Assembly: GCF_035917235.1 (NCBI RefSeq)
Contig: NZ_CP108423.1
Location: 248,001-312,000 of the forward strand
Direction of reading: 5' to 3'
DNA length: 64,000 nt
From: Streptomyces sp. NBC_01294
GTDB lineage: Bacteria > Actinomycetota > Actinomycetes > Streptomycetales > Streptomycetaceae
Shown here one piece after another: positions 41,695-51,760 of the stretch. The translations under genes were made by a program, and so were the position numbers. Under the pieces are notes generated by a model. It searched no databases. It saw only the letters and a program-made list of their open reading frames with translations, and was not told where the DNA came from. Each line of letters opens with the position of its first letter. The stretch's first letter is position 1.

Positions 41695-42561
41695 ATGGCG
41701 ACGGTGCTGGTGACGGGCGCGACAGGGAACGTCGGTTCGAAGGTCGCCACGGAGCTGCGTGAGCGTGGCATTTCGGTTCGTGCCTTCGTCCGTGACCTGG
41801 ATCGTGCGGCCGCCGTTCTCGACGGCAAGACCGAGATGGCGCACGGCGACTTCGCAGAGCCGGCGTCGGTCCGGCGGGCACTCGACGGTGTCGAGCGGAT
41901 GTTCCTACTCTGCGCGAACGACCCCAGACAGGTGGAGTACGGGACGAACGCGATCGACGCGGCAGCGGCCGCGGGTGTCCGACAGGTGGTCATGCTGTCC
42001 ACGATCGGGGCACGGGCCGGTTCCTCGACGGTCTTCTTCGACCAGCACGGCCGCATTGAGGAGCACCTGCGCGGCTCGGGCATCCCTGCGGTGGTGCTGC
42101 GCTCAAGCCACATGATGTCGAACATCCTCGGTTCTGCCACGACCATCCGGCAGGCCGGCCGCTTCTTCCTGCCTGCCGGCGACGCGCGCATCGCAATGGT
42201 CGATCCACATGATGTCGCCACCGCCGCTGCCGCGGCGTTGGTCACGTCCAGGCATGACGGCCGGACTCACGTCCTCACCGGCCCGGAGGCGATCACCTAC
42301 GCCGAGGTCGCACGGCTGCTGTCGAGCGCCTTGGGCCGCCCGGTCGAGTACGTGAACGTCCCGGACGATGCAGCGGTCGCGGGAATGGCCCAGGCCGGCC
42401 TGCCGCAGTGGCTCGCGGAGCAGGTGGTGGCCGTCTTCGAGGCGCTGCGCGGCGGTGAGAACGCTTCCACCACCAGCTCGGTGCGGGAACTGACGGGCCG
42501 TGAACCGCGCGGCTTCAAGGAGTTCGCCCGCTGGGCGGCCCCGTTGCTGGTCGGCGAGTAG
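41695..42561 (+). CDS. NmrA-type NAD(P)H-binding reductase
   Basis: The protein is 288 aa of the atypical SDR/NmrA group. VLVTGATGNVGSKVATEL is the dinucleotide-binding loop, SVRAFVRDLDRAAAV the NADPH contact, FLLCANDPRQVEYGTNAIDAAAAAGV the conserved middle, and a C-terminal LTGPEAITYAEVARLLSSALGRPVEY element recognises the substrate. There is no YxxxK, so it may be a redox sensor or a quinone reductase such as QorB. GGGGAGTGAG precedes ATG 41695. No regulator is adjacent. Confidence 0.85.
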   Translation: MATVLVTGATGNVGSKVATELRERGISVRAFVRDLDRAAAVLDGKTEMAHGDFAEPASVRRALDGVERMFLLCANDPRQVEYGTNAIDAAAAAGVRQVVMLSTIGARAGSSTVFFDQHGRIEEHLRGSGIPAVVLRSSHMMSNILGSATTIRQAGRFFLPAGDARIAMVDPHDVATAAAAALVTSRHDGRTHVLTGPEAITYAEVARLLSSALGRPVEYVNVPDDAAVAGMAQAGLPQWLAEQVVAVFEALRGGENASTTSSVRELTGREPRGFKEFARWAAPLLVGE

Positions 42562-42951
42562 CACCTACTCGGCGCCGGCAAGACGCCACGAGCCCGCCGG
42601 GGCGCTGCGCCGTTGCGTTGGTGCGAGGAGAGGCAGGAGACCGCGTTCCGCGCGGAGGAACTGCCCAGAGGTCCCAACACGATCGGGAGCAGGAGCAGGA
42701 GCAGGGGCAGGAGCGGCAGCGAGAACAGAGCGCCCAGCGACAGCGGCAGCGGCATCAGGCAGCCAGGACCGGTCCAACCAGCCGGTCCGGGACTTCTGGT
42801 GGCTCCTCCACCCCTACGCCTCCGTCTCTTTCTGATCTTGGGCCGTCCTCCGGCTCGCGCAGAGCCCTCCCGCCCGCCCTAAATCGCTGGCGCGCGCCGG
42901 GCGGCAGCGGGATGATCCGGAACGTCCGGGCCGCCCAGTGAGGGAGTTGTG
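42562..42951. other. 390-bp intergenic stretch with a GGAGCA-rich run
   Basis: No gene supported. An imperfect repeat of GGAGCA/GGGGCA units lies at about 42685-42725. Short frames across it encode only low-complexity peptides. Confidence 0.35.
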
Positions 42952-44499
42952 ATGACCGTTGTCGCGTCCGAGGCCTCCGGGTCCCAGCCGGCCCAGCCGG
43001 AAGTCCGCGTGGCGGGCGGGGCGCTCCGTGGAACCTGCGAGGAGGGTGTGGCGGTCTTCCGCGGCATCCCGTTCGCCGAGCCGCCCGTCGGCGCGCTGCG
43101 TTTCGCCGCACCGAGGCCCGTACGAGGATGGGACGGCGTGCGGCCGGCGGCGTCGTACGGCCCGCCGCCCCCTCAGGGCGGCCACTTCGGCATGGATGCG
43201 CTGGCGCGGGACGCGGCGGGCGACGACTGGCTGACGGTCAACGTCTGGTCGCCCGAACCGAGCCCGGGCGCAGGGCTGCCGGTGATGGTGTGGATCCAGG
43301 GCGGCGCCTACTCGATCGGCATGTCCGGTCTCCCCGAGTACGACGGCTGCCGCCTGGCCCGTGACGGCGGTGTCGTCGTGGTGACGTTCAACTACCGTGT
43401 GGGACTTGAGGGGTTCGGGCAGATCGAGGGAGCGCCCGCCAACCGGGGCCTGCTGGACCAGGTCGCCGCCCTGGAATGGGTGCGCGACAACATCCGGGCC
43501 TTCGGCGGTGACCCGGGGCGCGTCACCGTCTTCGGCCAGTCGGCGGGCGCCGGATCGGTCGCCGCGCTGCTGGCGATGCCGCGCGCGGCCGGGCTCTTCG
43601 GCCGGGCCGTGGCACAGAGTGTGCAGGGCACGTTCTTCTCGCCGGAGCTGGCCGCCGACATCGCCGCCGCTTGCGCTGCCGAGCTGGGGTTGGAGCCCAC
43701 GGTGGGCGACCTGTCCGGGGTCGACCCCGTAAGGCTGTCCGCCGCAGGTGACGCGGTCGGCGCCAAGATGGAGCGGTGGGCGGACCGCTGGGGTCCGGTC
43801 GCACACCGGGCGATCCCGTTCTCGCCGGTCGTCGACGGAGACGTCCTGCCGGTCACGCCGTGGCAGGCTCTGGCCGACGGCGCCGGTCGGGACGTCGAAC
43901 TCCTCGTCGGCCACACCCGCGACGAAACACGTCTGCTCGCCGCGCTCGACGGATTGCTCGGCCAGGTCACTCCGGAGCAGGCGGAGACCGCCCTGAACAT
44001 CTTCGGCCCAGGCCGGGACGCCGCGCGCCGCTACCGCGACGCGTTTCCCACCGCGGGCCCGGACGAGCTGTACGAGCTGGTCAACTCCGACTGGCTGTTC
44101 CGCATGCCGTCCCTCCACCTCGCCCAGGCCCAGGCTGCCGCCGGCGGCCGTGCCCACGTCTACGAGCTGACCTGGTCCGCCCCGGGCATGGGCGGCGCCC
44201 TCGGTGCCTGTCACGGCCTCGACGTGCCGCTGGTCTTCGGAAACCTGGACCGCGGCCAGCCCGCCGTGCTGATCGGGGAACGCCCGTTCCCGGAGGCGGA
44301 AGAGCTGTCCGCACGGATGCGGGCCGCCTGGACCGCGTTCGCCGCCCACGGCGACCCCGGCTGGCCCGCGTACGACACGGAGCAGCGCCTCGTACGGCTC
44401 TTCGGCGCCCGACCGACCCTCGCCGCCTACCCGGAGGAGGCCTCCCGCCTGATCTGGCAGGACCACGCCTTCCCCGCACTGCCGCTACTCGGCCGCTAG
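42952..44499 (+). CDS. Type-B carboxylesterase/lipase
   Basis: The product is 515 aa, the normal size for type-B carboxylesterases. GIPFAEPPVGALRFAAPRPVRGW is the N-terminal signature, VMVWIQGGAYSIG the oxyanion-hole GG, FGQSAGAGSVAALL the nucleophile elbow with the catalytic Ser, and GACHGLDVPLVFG the catalytic His. A Glu/Asp in between (GHTRDETRLL region) completes the triad. There is no signal peptide, so it is cytoplasmic. AGGGAG lies before ATG 42952. A second esterase of the same family lies at 48114-49612 in broken form. Confidence 0.9.
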   Translation: MTVVASEASGSQPAQPEVRVAGGALRGTCEEGVAVFRGIPFAEPPVGALRFAAPRPVRGWDGVRPAASYGPPPPQGGHFGMDALARDAAGDDWLTVNVWSPEPSPGAGLPVMVWIQGGAYSIGMSGLPEYDGCRLARDGGVVVVTFNYRVGLEGFGQIEGAPANRGLLDQVAALEWVRDNIRAFGGDPGRVTVFGQSAGAGSVAALLAMPRAAGLFGRAVAQSVQGTFFSPELAADIAAACAAELGLEPTVGDLSGVDPVRLSAAGDAVGAKMERWADRWGPVAHRAIPFSPVVDGDVLPVTPWQALADGAGRDVELLVGHTRDETRLLAALDGLLGQVTPEQAETALNIFGPGRDAARRYRDAFPTAGPDELYELVNSDWLFRMPSLHLAQAQAAAGGRAHVYELTWSAPGMGGALGACHGLDVPLVFGNLDRGQPAVLIGERPFPEAEELSARMRAAWTAFAAHGDPGWPAYDTEQRLVRLFGARPTLAAYPEEASRLIWQDHAFPALPLLGR

Positions 44500-44561
44500 T
44501 CCGGTTCCTTTTTGAGCGATAGTTGCCGAGCCCAGCCCATGACTGTTGGCCGCCGCGACAG

Positions 44562-44918
44562 ATGCGCAGGGCAGTTGTTGCGACCTTCGGAGGAGATTTG
44601 GACCTGCTTGCGGTTCTCGATGAGGCGGTGACTGCCCTCAAGGCTCCTCTGGGGGTGACCGACCGGAGCCAGGGCTGGACCGATGAACTCCGGCGCGAGA
44701 TCCAGGAAGAGATTTCGATCAGCCGTTCAGTGCTGCGTCGCCACGGCCCAGGCATGGTGAGGTACATACGTCCGCGCCTGGACGAGTGGATGGAGAGCGA
44801 AGGGCTGGGGCCTGGACGACTTCAGCACCTGGTGTCAGATGTGCAGCGGCGGCTCAGGACTCCGGGAGGCACCCGCCGCCGCGACGAAGGGTCGATGTGC
44901 GTGACGGCTGTGCCCTGA
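44562..44918 (+). CDS. Hypothetical helical protein
   Basis: The frame encodes an acidic helical protein with LDLLAVLDEAVTALKAPLG, DELRREIQEEISISRSVLRR and VRYIRPRLDEWMESEG. ATG 44562 gives 118 aa; a TTG at 44598, placed right after GGAGGAG, fits the ribosome site better and gives 106 aa. No family was recognised. Confidence 0.5.
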   Translation: MRRAVVATFGGDLDLLAVLDEAVTALKAPLGVTDRSQGWTDELRREIQEEISISRSVLRRHGPGMVRYIRPRLDEWMESEGLGPGRLQHLVSDVQRRLRTPGGTRRRDEGSMCVTAVP

Positions 44919-45331
44919 ACATCTCGGGCCGGTACTCCGCTGCTGCCAGGGCTGACGTGTGCCGGCCCGGCCCGGGAGGACGACCCCAGAGGCCCGAGCG
45001 TTCCCGGGCCTCCTGGAAGGTCCAACCACGGCGGTGGCGCGCAGGGTCCACTTCAGCACGGTGAGGCTCCGATTTCGGAGTGTGATGACATGCGCCTTGA
45101 TCGCCGCCACCCATCCGGTGTCCGGGCATCGTCCGCAGGTCGGGACCGTATCCCCCGCACGGAGAGAGGCGCGGCCGCCGCGGGGTGCCGCCCGCCCCGA
45201 CGGACTGGCAGCTTCACCTGCACTGACCTGGTACGGGGCTCCAGGATCAGCAGGGTGATTGACTCCGGTTTGACACGGCTCGGGCGGATGGCAGGGTGGT
45301 AGGAGGCGGGGTCAAGGCTGGGAGGCTCGGC
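44919..45331. other. 410-bp stretch without a supportable gene
   Basis: Short frames on both strands (45053-45302) lack family features. The right end should contain the promoter of the DoxX gene. Confidence 0.3.
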
Positions 45332-45766
45332 ATGGCATCCGGTTCGGCATGGTGTTCCGCAGCGCGGCAACTTCCGCTCAGGCTCACGGCTGGCGTCTTC
45401 TTCCTGAACTCCGGGATCTCGAAACACGGTGCGGATGAGGCCACCGCTGAGGGGCTGAAGCAGTTCGCCGCCATGACCTACCCCTTCCTGGGCAAGCAGG
45501 ACGCCCAGAAATTCGTCCGGCTGCTCTCCGCCGGGGAGATCGCCATTGCCGCCACGCTGCTCGTGCCGGTCGTCCCCGCCGCTGTCGCCGGGGCTGCACT
45601 GACCGCCTTCTCCCTCGGCACCCTGGGGCTCTACCTGCGTACGCCGGGGATGCGGGAGGAAGGCAGCCTGCGCCCGACCGAACAGGGACTCACGCTGGCC
45701 AAGGACGTCTGGCTGCTGGGCATCGGCGTCTCCCTCATCGTCGACGGCGTGAACGAACACCGGTGA
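45332..45766 (+). CDS. DoxX-family membrane protein
   Basis: The product is 144 aa. LPLRLTAGVFFLNSGISKHGADEATAEGLKQFAAMTYPFLG is the characteristic first helix and loop of DoxX, with the conserved G-x-S/K segment. LLSAGEIAIAATLLVPVVPAAVAGAAL and FSLGTLGLYLRTPGM are the next helices, and KDVWLLGIGVSLIVDG the last. DoxX proteins sit in the inner membrane and are tied to thiol or quinone redox balance. It precedes the GH15 gene by 150 bp on the same strand. Confidence 0.8.
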   Translation: MASGSAWCSAARQLPLRLTAGVFFLNSGISKHGADEATAEGLKQFAAMTYPFLGKQDAQKFVRLLSAGEIAIAATLLVPVVPAAVAGAALTAFSLGTLGLYLRTPGMREEGSLRPTEQGLTLAKDVWLLGIGVSLIVDGVNEHR

Positions 45767-45913
45767 CGCGCCAGGAGCTCGTCGGCTGCCACGGCGGCCG
45801 TACGCGCTCCGTGCCCGCCATCGGATCCGCCCGCCACGGCGCCGTCCTCAGCTCGACATCAGGCGGACCGGGGCTTCATCCCCTGGCCCGGCCACGGCGG
45901 CAGGGAGGCCGGC

Positions 45914-47749
45914 ATGGCGTTCGACAGGTCTGGCTTCGAGCAGGCGGACAGCGGCCGTTACATCCCGATCTCCGAGCACGGCCTGATCGGCGATCTCCGT
46001 ACAGCCGCCCTGGTCGGCACTGACGGCACCATCGACTGGTACTGCTGCCCGCGCTTCGATGCGCCCAGCGTCTTCGGGTCCATCCTCGACGCCGACCGGG
46101 GCGGGTCGTTCGAGTTGGCCGCCGAGGTCCCGACCCGCACCCGACAGTTCTACTTCCCCGACACGAACGTGCTGATCACGCGGTTCTTCGCCGCGGACGG
46201 GGTGGCTGAGATCCAGGACTTCATGCCCGTGGTCGACGAGTCGCGCGAGGCGGCCCGTCACCGGCTGATCCGACGGGTGATCTGCGTCCGCGGAACCCTC
46301 CCGTTCAGGGCACGGATCGCCCCCCGCTTCGGCTACGGCGCCGAAGCGCACACCGCGCACCTCGAAGGCCACACGGCGGTGTTCCGCTCCCCGTCACTGA
46401 CGCTCGCGCTGACCGCCACCGCACCCCTGGAAGGCGACGGCCTGGACGTGTGGTCGCACTTCAAGCTCCTTGAGGGCGAGTCCCACGTGTTCGCCCTCGA
46501 CCAGATCGGCGACGGCGTCCCGCCCCGGTCATGCCCTCGCGCCGAGGCGCAGGAGCAGGCCGAGGCGACCGTCCGGTTCTGGCGCCACTGGCTGGCCGGG
46601 TCGCGCTACCACGGGCGGTGGCGGGAAATGGTGAACCGCTCCGCGCTGGTGCTGAAGCTGCTCACCTACGCGCCGACCGGTGCGATCGTCGCCGCCCCCA
46701 CCACCAGCCTGCCCGAGCAGATCGGCGGCGAGCGCAACTGGGACTACCGCTACGTCTGGGTCCGCGACGCCGCCTTCTGTGTCTACGCGATGCTGCGCCT
46801 GGGGTTCACCTCGGAGGCCGAGGCGTTCATGGGGTTCATCTCCGAGCGGGGCATCCTGCGGGGCAGAGGGGAGGCCGGTCCGTTGCAGATCATGTACGGC
46901 ATCGACGGTCGCACGGATCTGCCCGAGTACGACCTTCCGCACCTGGAGGGATACCTCGGCTCCGCACCGGTCCGGGTGGGCAACGCCGCCACCGGCCAGC
47001 TCCAGCTGGACATCTACGGCGCGCTGATCGACTCGATCTACCTCTACGACAAGTGGGGGCAGCCGATCAGCAGTGACCGCTGGGACGAGGTCGGTGCCGT
47101 GGTGGACTGGCTGTGCGAGCACTGGGACCAGCCCGACGAGGGGGTGTGGGAGACCAGGGCGGGCCGGCGGAACTTCGTGTACTCGCGCCTGATGTGCTGG
47201 GTGGCGCTGGAACGCGCGATGCGCATGGCGAACCGCCGCGGCCTGCCGGCGGACCTGCCCCGCTGGCGGGAGTCCCGGGACGCGATCTACCGGCAGATCA
47301 TGCGGCGCGGCTGGTCGGCCGAGCGGGGGGCGTTCGTCCAGGGACTGGACGACCACGTGCTGGACGCCTCGCTGCTGATGATGCCGATGGCCAAGTTCAT
47401 CTCGCCCACCGACCCCAAGTGGCTCTCCACCCTGGACGCGCTCACCACGGACCTGGTCTCCGACTCGCTGGTGTACCGCTACGACCCGACCGCCAGCCCG
47501 GACGGCCTGTACGGCCCCGAGGGCACTTTCTCGATCTGCTCGTTCTGGTACGTGGAGGCGCTGGCCCGCGCAGGCCGGCTGGAGGAGGCCAGGCTCGCCT
47601 TCGAGAAGATGCTCACCTACGGCAACCACCTCGGCCTGTTCGCGGAGGAGATCGGCCCGACCGGAGAACAACTGGGCAACTTCCCCCAGGCCTTCACCCA
47701 CCTCTCGCTGATCAGCGCCGCCTTCAACCTCGACCGCGCGCTGGGCTGA
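45914..47749 (+). CDS. Glycoside hydrolase family 15 protein (trehalase/glucoamylase)
   Basis: The protein is 611 aa, typical for actinobacterial GH15 enzymes. The N-terminal beta domain starts YIPISEHGLIGDLRTAALVGTDGTIDWYCCPRFDAPSVFGSILDAD. The (alpha/alpha)6 barrel contains PTTSLPEQIGGERNWDYRYVWVRDAAF, where the WDYR-WxRD segment forms the subsite, and CSFWYVEALARAGR and LFAEEIGPTGEQLGNFPQAFTHL, whose Glu are the catalytic acid/base. Mycobacterial and Streptomyces relatives cleave trehalose. No signal peptide is present, so it acts in the cytoplasm. The start is ATG 45914. Confidence 0.9.
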   Translation: MAFDRSGFEQADSGRYIPISEHGLIGDLRTAALVGTDGTIDWYCCPRFDAPSVFGSILDADRGGSFELAAEVPTRTRQFYFPDTNVLITRFFAADGVAEIQDFMPVVDESREAARHRLIRRVICVRGTLPFRARIAPRFGYGAEAHTAHLEGHTAVFRSPSLTLALTATAPLEGDGLDVWSHFKLLEGESHVFALDQIGDGVPPRSCPRAEAQEQAEATVRFWRHWLAGSRYHGRWREMVNRSALVLKLLTYAPTGAIVAAPTTSLPEQIGGERNWDYRYVWVRDAAFCVYAMLRLGFTSEAEAFMGFISERGILRGRGEAGPLQIMYGIDGRTDLPEYDLPHLEGYLGSAPVRVGNAATGQLQLDIYGALIDSIYLYDKWGQPISSDRWDEVGAVVDWLCEHWDQPDEGVWETRAGRRNFVYSRLMCWVALERAMRMANRRGLPADLPRWRESRDAIYRQIMRRGWSAERGAFVQGLDDHVLDASLLMMPMAKFISPTDPKWLSTLDALTTDLVSDSLVYRYDPTASPDGLYGPEGTFSICSFWYVEALARAGRLEEARLAFEKMLTYGNHLGLFAEEIGPTGEQLGNFPQAFTHLSLISAAFNLDRALG

Positions 47750-48040
47750 CGCAGCATCACCGCCGGGGCGGGGGGCGGCGGTGCCCGCCGGCTTCCCTCG
47801 ACTCGATCGGGCTCGTCCAGTTGCTCAGTCTGCTCGCAGCGAGGGATGTGCTGCGCGACGCAGGCTGTCCGGACGCCGCCTGGTACGACCCCGCACGGAC
47901 CGGCGCGGCCAGCAGGCCGATCTCACCGCCTGTGTCGGAGTCGCCGTACAGCAGGATCCAGGAGGGTGTGGCCGACCCGGCCGAGGCTTCGGGTGGGGCG
48001 CGTCGACATGTACCTGCCCATCTCGGCGGATCGAATAATA
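47750..48040. other. 290-bp stretch upstream of the second esterase
   Basis: A plus-strand piece reads LDSIGLVQLLSLLAARDVL, which vaguely resembles an acyl-carrier-protein Ser site, but it has no start and no further match. A long minus-strand frame (47757-48266) has no family features. I leave it unannotated. Confidence 0.25.
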
Positions 48041-48070
48041 TTGACGCTCGCCATAATTTCGCAATAACTT
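48041..48070 (+). promoter_or_regulatory. Candidate promoter in an A/T-rich patch
   Basis: TTGACG (48041-48046) and TAACTT (48065-48070) are 18 nt apart in an A/T-rich patch that stands out from its surroundings, 44 nt before the esterase start codon. The -10 match is weak. Confidence 0.4.
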
Positions 48071-48113
48071 GAGGGTCCGATGGCATCGATTCCGTTCTGG
48101 AAGGACGCACTGG

Positions 48114-49612
48114 ATGGGTTTCACTCAGGACCGCCCTGCTCCCGTCGTGAACACGCGCTCGGGCCCGATCCGCGGCGTCGTCGAAGGCGACCTGGCCGTG
48201 TTCAAGGGCGTGCCGTACGCGGCGCCGCCCGTCGGGCCCCTCCGGTGGCGCCCCGCGCAGCCGCATCCGGGCTGGAGCGGCACCCTCGACGCGACGGCGT
48301 ACGGGCCCGGTTCCCCGCAGGCCGTCCGCGAGGGCGACCGATACTCGGCGGCCACGGCTTCCCGCCCTTCGACGAGGACTGTCTGACGCTCAACGTGTGG
48401 ACGCCCGGCACCGACGACGCCCGCCGTCCCGTCCTGGTCTGGATCCACGGGGGCGCCTTCATCTCCGGGTCCGGCGCCATGCCCAACTACTCCGGCGAGA
48501 CCTTCGCACGGGACGGCGACCTGGTGGTGGTGAACCTCAACTACCGGCTCGGACCGCTCGGCCTCCTGTCCTGCACATCGGACGACGGCGCGGAGCACCA
48601 CAACGTCTGGCTGACGGACCAACTGGCGGCGCTGCACTGGGTCCAGGACAACATCGCCGCCTTCGGCGGGGATCCCGACAACGTCACCGTCGCCGGCCAG
48701 TCCGCCGGCGCCCTGTCCACCGCGGCACTCGCGGGCCACGGAGGTGACGGCCGTCCGTTCCGCCGGGCCATCCTCCAGAGCGTCCCGCTCGCCATGCCCC
48801 TCGCCACGCCTGCCGAGTCCCTGGCCCGAACCGCCGCCTATCTGGAGATCGTCGGCGCGAAGGACGTGGACGAGCTGCGCACGGTGCCGTGGCCTCGGCT
48901 GGTCGAGGCCACCGCCGGACTCCTCACGGCCACCATGGAATGGGGACACTGGACCGCGCCGTTCATGCCGGTGCTCGACAAGGGGACGGCGGCGCGGCAG
49001 CCCGTCGAGAACCTGCTCGACGGTCCGGGCGCCGACATCGACGTCCTCATCGGCTGGACCAGGGAAGAGTCCGCCTTCACCTTCGCGCTGGGCGAGACGT
49101 ACGCGTCGTCGACCGAGGAGCAGGTGCTCGGCCGGGCGCGGGACAGCCTCGGCGACGGCGCGGCCGAGGCGTACGCGGCGTACGCGGCCGCCCGCCCGGG
49201 CGCACGGCCCGTCGACGTCCTCGTCGACCTGACCACCGACGAGCTGTTCAGGAAGCCCACCCTGGCGTTCGCGGAAGCGCGGGCGGCACGGGGCCGCCCG
49301 GTCTGGGCGTACGAGTTCTGCTTCCCCACACCCGCGCACGACGGCCGCCTGGGTGCCCCGCACTGCCTGGAACTTCCGTTCGTCTTCGACAATTTCGACA
49401 GGTGGTCGCACGCGCCGTTCCTGACGGGAATGGACACCAGGATCAGGGACGGCCTCGCCAGGACCATGCACCAGGCATGGATCTCGTTCATACGCACCGG
49501 CGACCCCAACCACCCGGCCATGCCGCGCTGGGACCGGTACGACCGGCCATCCCGCACCACCATGAGCTTCGACACCGTCACCACGACCGTTTCCCCTCTC
49601 ACGCCGCGCTGA
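48114..49612 (+). pseudogene. Type-B carboxylesterase, frameshifted
   Basis: From ATG 48114 (AAGGA upstream) the frame reads MGFTQDRPAPVVNTRSGPIRG, then VFKGVPYAAPPVGPLRW, the esterase N-terminus, up to about REGD at 48340. The rest, GGHGFPPFDEDCLTLNVW, VLVWIHGGAFISGSG, VAGQSAGALSTAAL (nucleophile Ser) and GAPHCLELPFVF (catalytic His), lies one base back in another frame to 49612. One base seems deleted near 48335-48345. All triad residues survive, so the damage is recent or a sequencing error. The stop overlaps the convergent phosphatase gene by 14 bp. Confidence 0.75.
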
Positions 49613-51686
49613 GGGGCCCGCCTATGGGCTGCTCCGTCCAGATGGTCTTCCCCGAGCCGGTGAACCGGCAGCCCCAACGGTCGGTGAGCTGGGCCACGAG
49701 GAAGAGGCCACGTCCGCCTTCGTCCGTCTCCCGTGCGCGACGCAGGCGCGGCTGCGTACTGCTGGGGTCGGAAACCTCGCACACGAGCACCCGGTCGCGG
49801 ATCAGCCGGAGCCCGACCGGGCCGCCCGCGTAGCGGATCGCGTTCGTGACGAGCTCGCTGACGACGAGTTCCGTCACGAAGCCCAGTTCGTCCAACTCCC
49901 AGTCGGAGAGCCGGCCCACCACCAGCTCACGGGCGTGCGCGACGAGGGAAAGGTCCGGTTCGAGTTCCCACGCGGCGACCTGATCGGACGCGAGGGCGTG
50001 GGTGCGGGCGAGCAGCAGGGCGATGTCGTCGGCGGGCTCTTGGGGCAGCACGCTGTCGAAAACGCCCTGACTGATCTCGCCCAGGCTCCGGCTCGAGTTC
50101 GCGCCGGCGAGCGCTCTCCGCAGTCTCTCCATTCCCTCCTCGATGTCGCCGCCGCGGCTGTCGACGAGTCCGTCCGTGAAGAACGTCAGAATGCTGCCGG
50201 GCCGTACGTCGAACTCCGTGACCTCAAAAGGAATTCCGCCGACTCCGAGCGGTGGTCCCGGCACCATGCCGACGAAGGCGGGCTCGTCACCCGGCGGCAG
50301 AAGGACCGGCGGCGGATGTCCTGCGGTGGCGGCGGCGCACCGCCCCGTCACCGGGTCGTAGACGGCGTAGAGACACGTCGCTCCGAGCACCGCGGGCTCC
50401 GCGCGGGATGCGCCGGTCACCTGCTCGCTGGAGAAACCGAGCACCAGATCGTCCAAGTGCGTGAGCAGCTCACCCGGATCCAGATCGAGGTCGGCCAGGG
50501 TCCGCACCGCGGTCCGCAGCCGCGCCATGGCCGCGGTGGCCTCGAGTCCGTGGCCGACGACGTCCCCGACGACGAACGCCACGCGCAACGACGGCAGCGG
50601 GATCACATCGAACCAGTCCCCGCCGACTCCCAAGCCGCCGCCCGCCGGCTGGTAGACGCCCACCGTCTCCGCGGCGGCGGAGTCCGAGGCCGAGCGCGGC
50701 AGCAGGCTTCGCTGCAGGGCCACCGCCGACCGGTGTTCCTTCGTGTAGCGGCGCGCGTTGTCCACGCCGAGGGCGGCCCTGGCGGCGACGTCCTGGAGCA
50801 GGGCCGCGTCCTCCTCGCTGAACGCGGAAGGCAGCTGACTGCGCCACACCGTGACGCAGCCGAGGATCAGGCCTCGCGCGTAGAGCGACACCGCCACGGA
50901 GGAGTGCGCCCCCCGCGGGACGAACAACGGCAGGCTCTCCGGATCCACGCCGAGTCTCGCGTGCAGGATGGCGACGTCCGGCACCAGCACGGGCAGCCCC
51001 TTCATGAGGGGACGCATCAACGCACTGTCCGTTACGGGGGGAATCGCCTCTCCCACCGCCAGGAGGTCCTCGGCGGATATCTCCGGGCTCTGCGCGGCCG
51101 CGGTCCGGCGCAGGCGGACGTCGCCGCTGGTGTCGAGGTGTGGGGGCTCGTCGCCCACGAGCACCTGTTCGGCGATGTCCACGGTCGCCAGGTCGGCGAA
51201 ATCGGGGACGAGCAGATCCACGAGGGTCTCGGCCATCTCGATCACGTCCAGGGAGGCGCCGATGCCCGCGGCGGCGGCGTGCGACAGCCCCGTCCGGCGT
51301 CGCGACGCATCTCGCTCCGCCGCCTCCGCCGCGGTTTCCGCCGGGGTGACCAGGACGAGCCACTGCGCCTCGGCGTCGCCGTCGCAACCACCTGGAGTGC
51401 GGGCTTGAGCTGCAAGCCGGACAACCGTGCAGAACAGTGGGACCTTGTGACCCGCATGGTCTCCGTCTGGAAGTCTCACCAGGCGCCCGGCCGGTCCCGC
51501 CTCCGTTCCGGCGCGCGGCAGCAGCCCCAGCAACGGAGCACAGGTCCGGCCCGGCGGGCAATCCAGCAGCGTCGCGGCCCGCTCCGAACGGGCGACGACC
51601 ACGCCTGCGTCGTCCAGTACGACCGCTGCCGTTTCGCTGACGGGCACCGAGGCCGGCCTCGGGCCACGACGCTCCGGTTCACGCAT
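49599..51686 (-). CDS. SpoIIE-type PP2C phosphatase with PAS/GAF and HATPase domains
   Basis: The regulator is 695 aa. A PAS-like N-terminus (ETAAVVLDDAGVVVARSERAATLL) is followed by a GAF domain (about 160-330; IEMAETLVDLLVPDFADLATVDI, LFVPRGAHSSVAVSLYARGLILG). The SpoIIE/PP2C domain at 335-570 has GGDWFDVIPL and VVGDVVGHGLEATAAMARLR with metal-binding Asp. The C-terminal RsbW-like HATPase has TELVVSELVTNAIRYAGG (N box) and DEGGRGLFLVAQLTDRWG (G box). It combines phosphatase and anti-sigma kinase parts, so it likely controls an alternative sigma factor through a partner not in this window. I chose ATG 51686 with GGAGG upstream. Confidence 0.9.
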   Translation of the reverse strand: MREPERRGPRPASVPVSETAAVVLDDAGVVVARSERAATLLDCPPGRTCAPLLGLLPRAGTEAGPAGRLVRLPDGDHAGHKVPLFCTVVRLAAQARTPGGCDGDAEAQWLVLVTPAETAAEAAERDASRRRTGLSHAAAAGIGASLDVIEMAETLVDLLVPDFADLATVDIAEQVLVGDEPPHLDTSGDVRLRRTAAAQSPEISAEDLLAVGEAIPPVTDSALMRPLMKGLPVLVPDVAILHARLGVDPESLPLFVPRGAHSSVAVSLYARGLILGCVTVWRSQLPSAFSEEDAALLQDVAARAALGVDNARRYTKEHRSAVALQRSLLPRSASDSAAAETVGVYQPAGGGLGVGGDWFDVIPLPSLRVAFVVGDVVGHGLEATAAMARLRTAVRTLADLDLDPGELLTHLDDLVLGFSSEQVTGASRAEPAVLGATCLYAVYDPVTGRCAAATAGHPPPVLLPPGDEPAFVGMVPGPPLGVGGIPFEVTEFDVRPGSILTFFTDGLVDSRGGDIEEGMERLRRALAGANSSRSLGEISQGVFDSVLPQEPADDIALLLARTHALASDQVAAWELEPDLSLVAHARELVVGRLSDWELDELGFVTELVVSELVTNAIRYAGGPVGLRLIRDRVLVCEVSDPSSTQPRLRRARETDEGGRGLFLVAQLTDRWGCRFTGSGKTIWTEQPIGGPLSAA

Positions 51687-51760
51687 GTCGCCTCCACGCA
51701 CCGTGACCTTCAGTATCGTCCCCGGCGGGAGACCCGGCGACCCGCGGCGCACGGGAGAAC

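Noticed and set aside
47781..47840. Acyl-carrier-protein-like LDSIGLVQLL peptide
   Set aside because: Too short, no start or second helix; the match is probably chance.
47757..48266. 169-codon minus-strand frame upstream of the esterase
   Set aside because: No family match, no ribosome site, and it overlaps the 5' end of the esterase gene.
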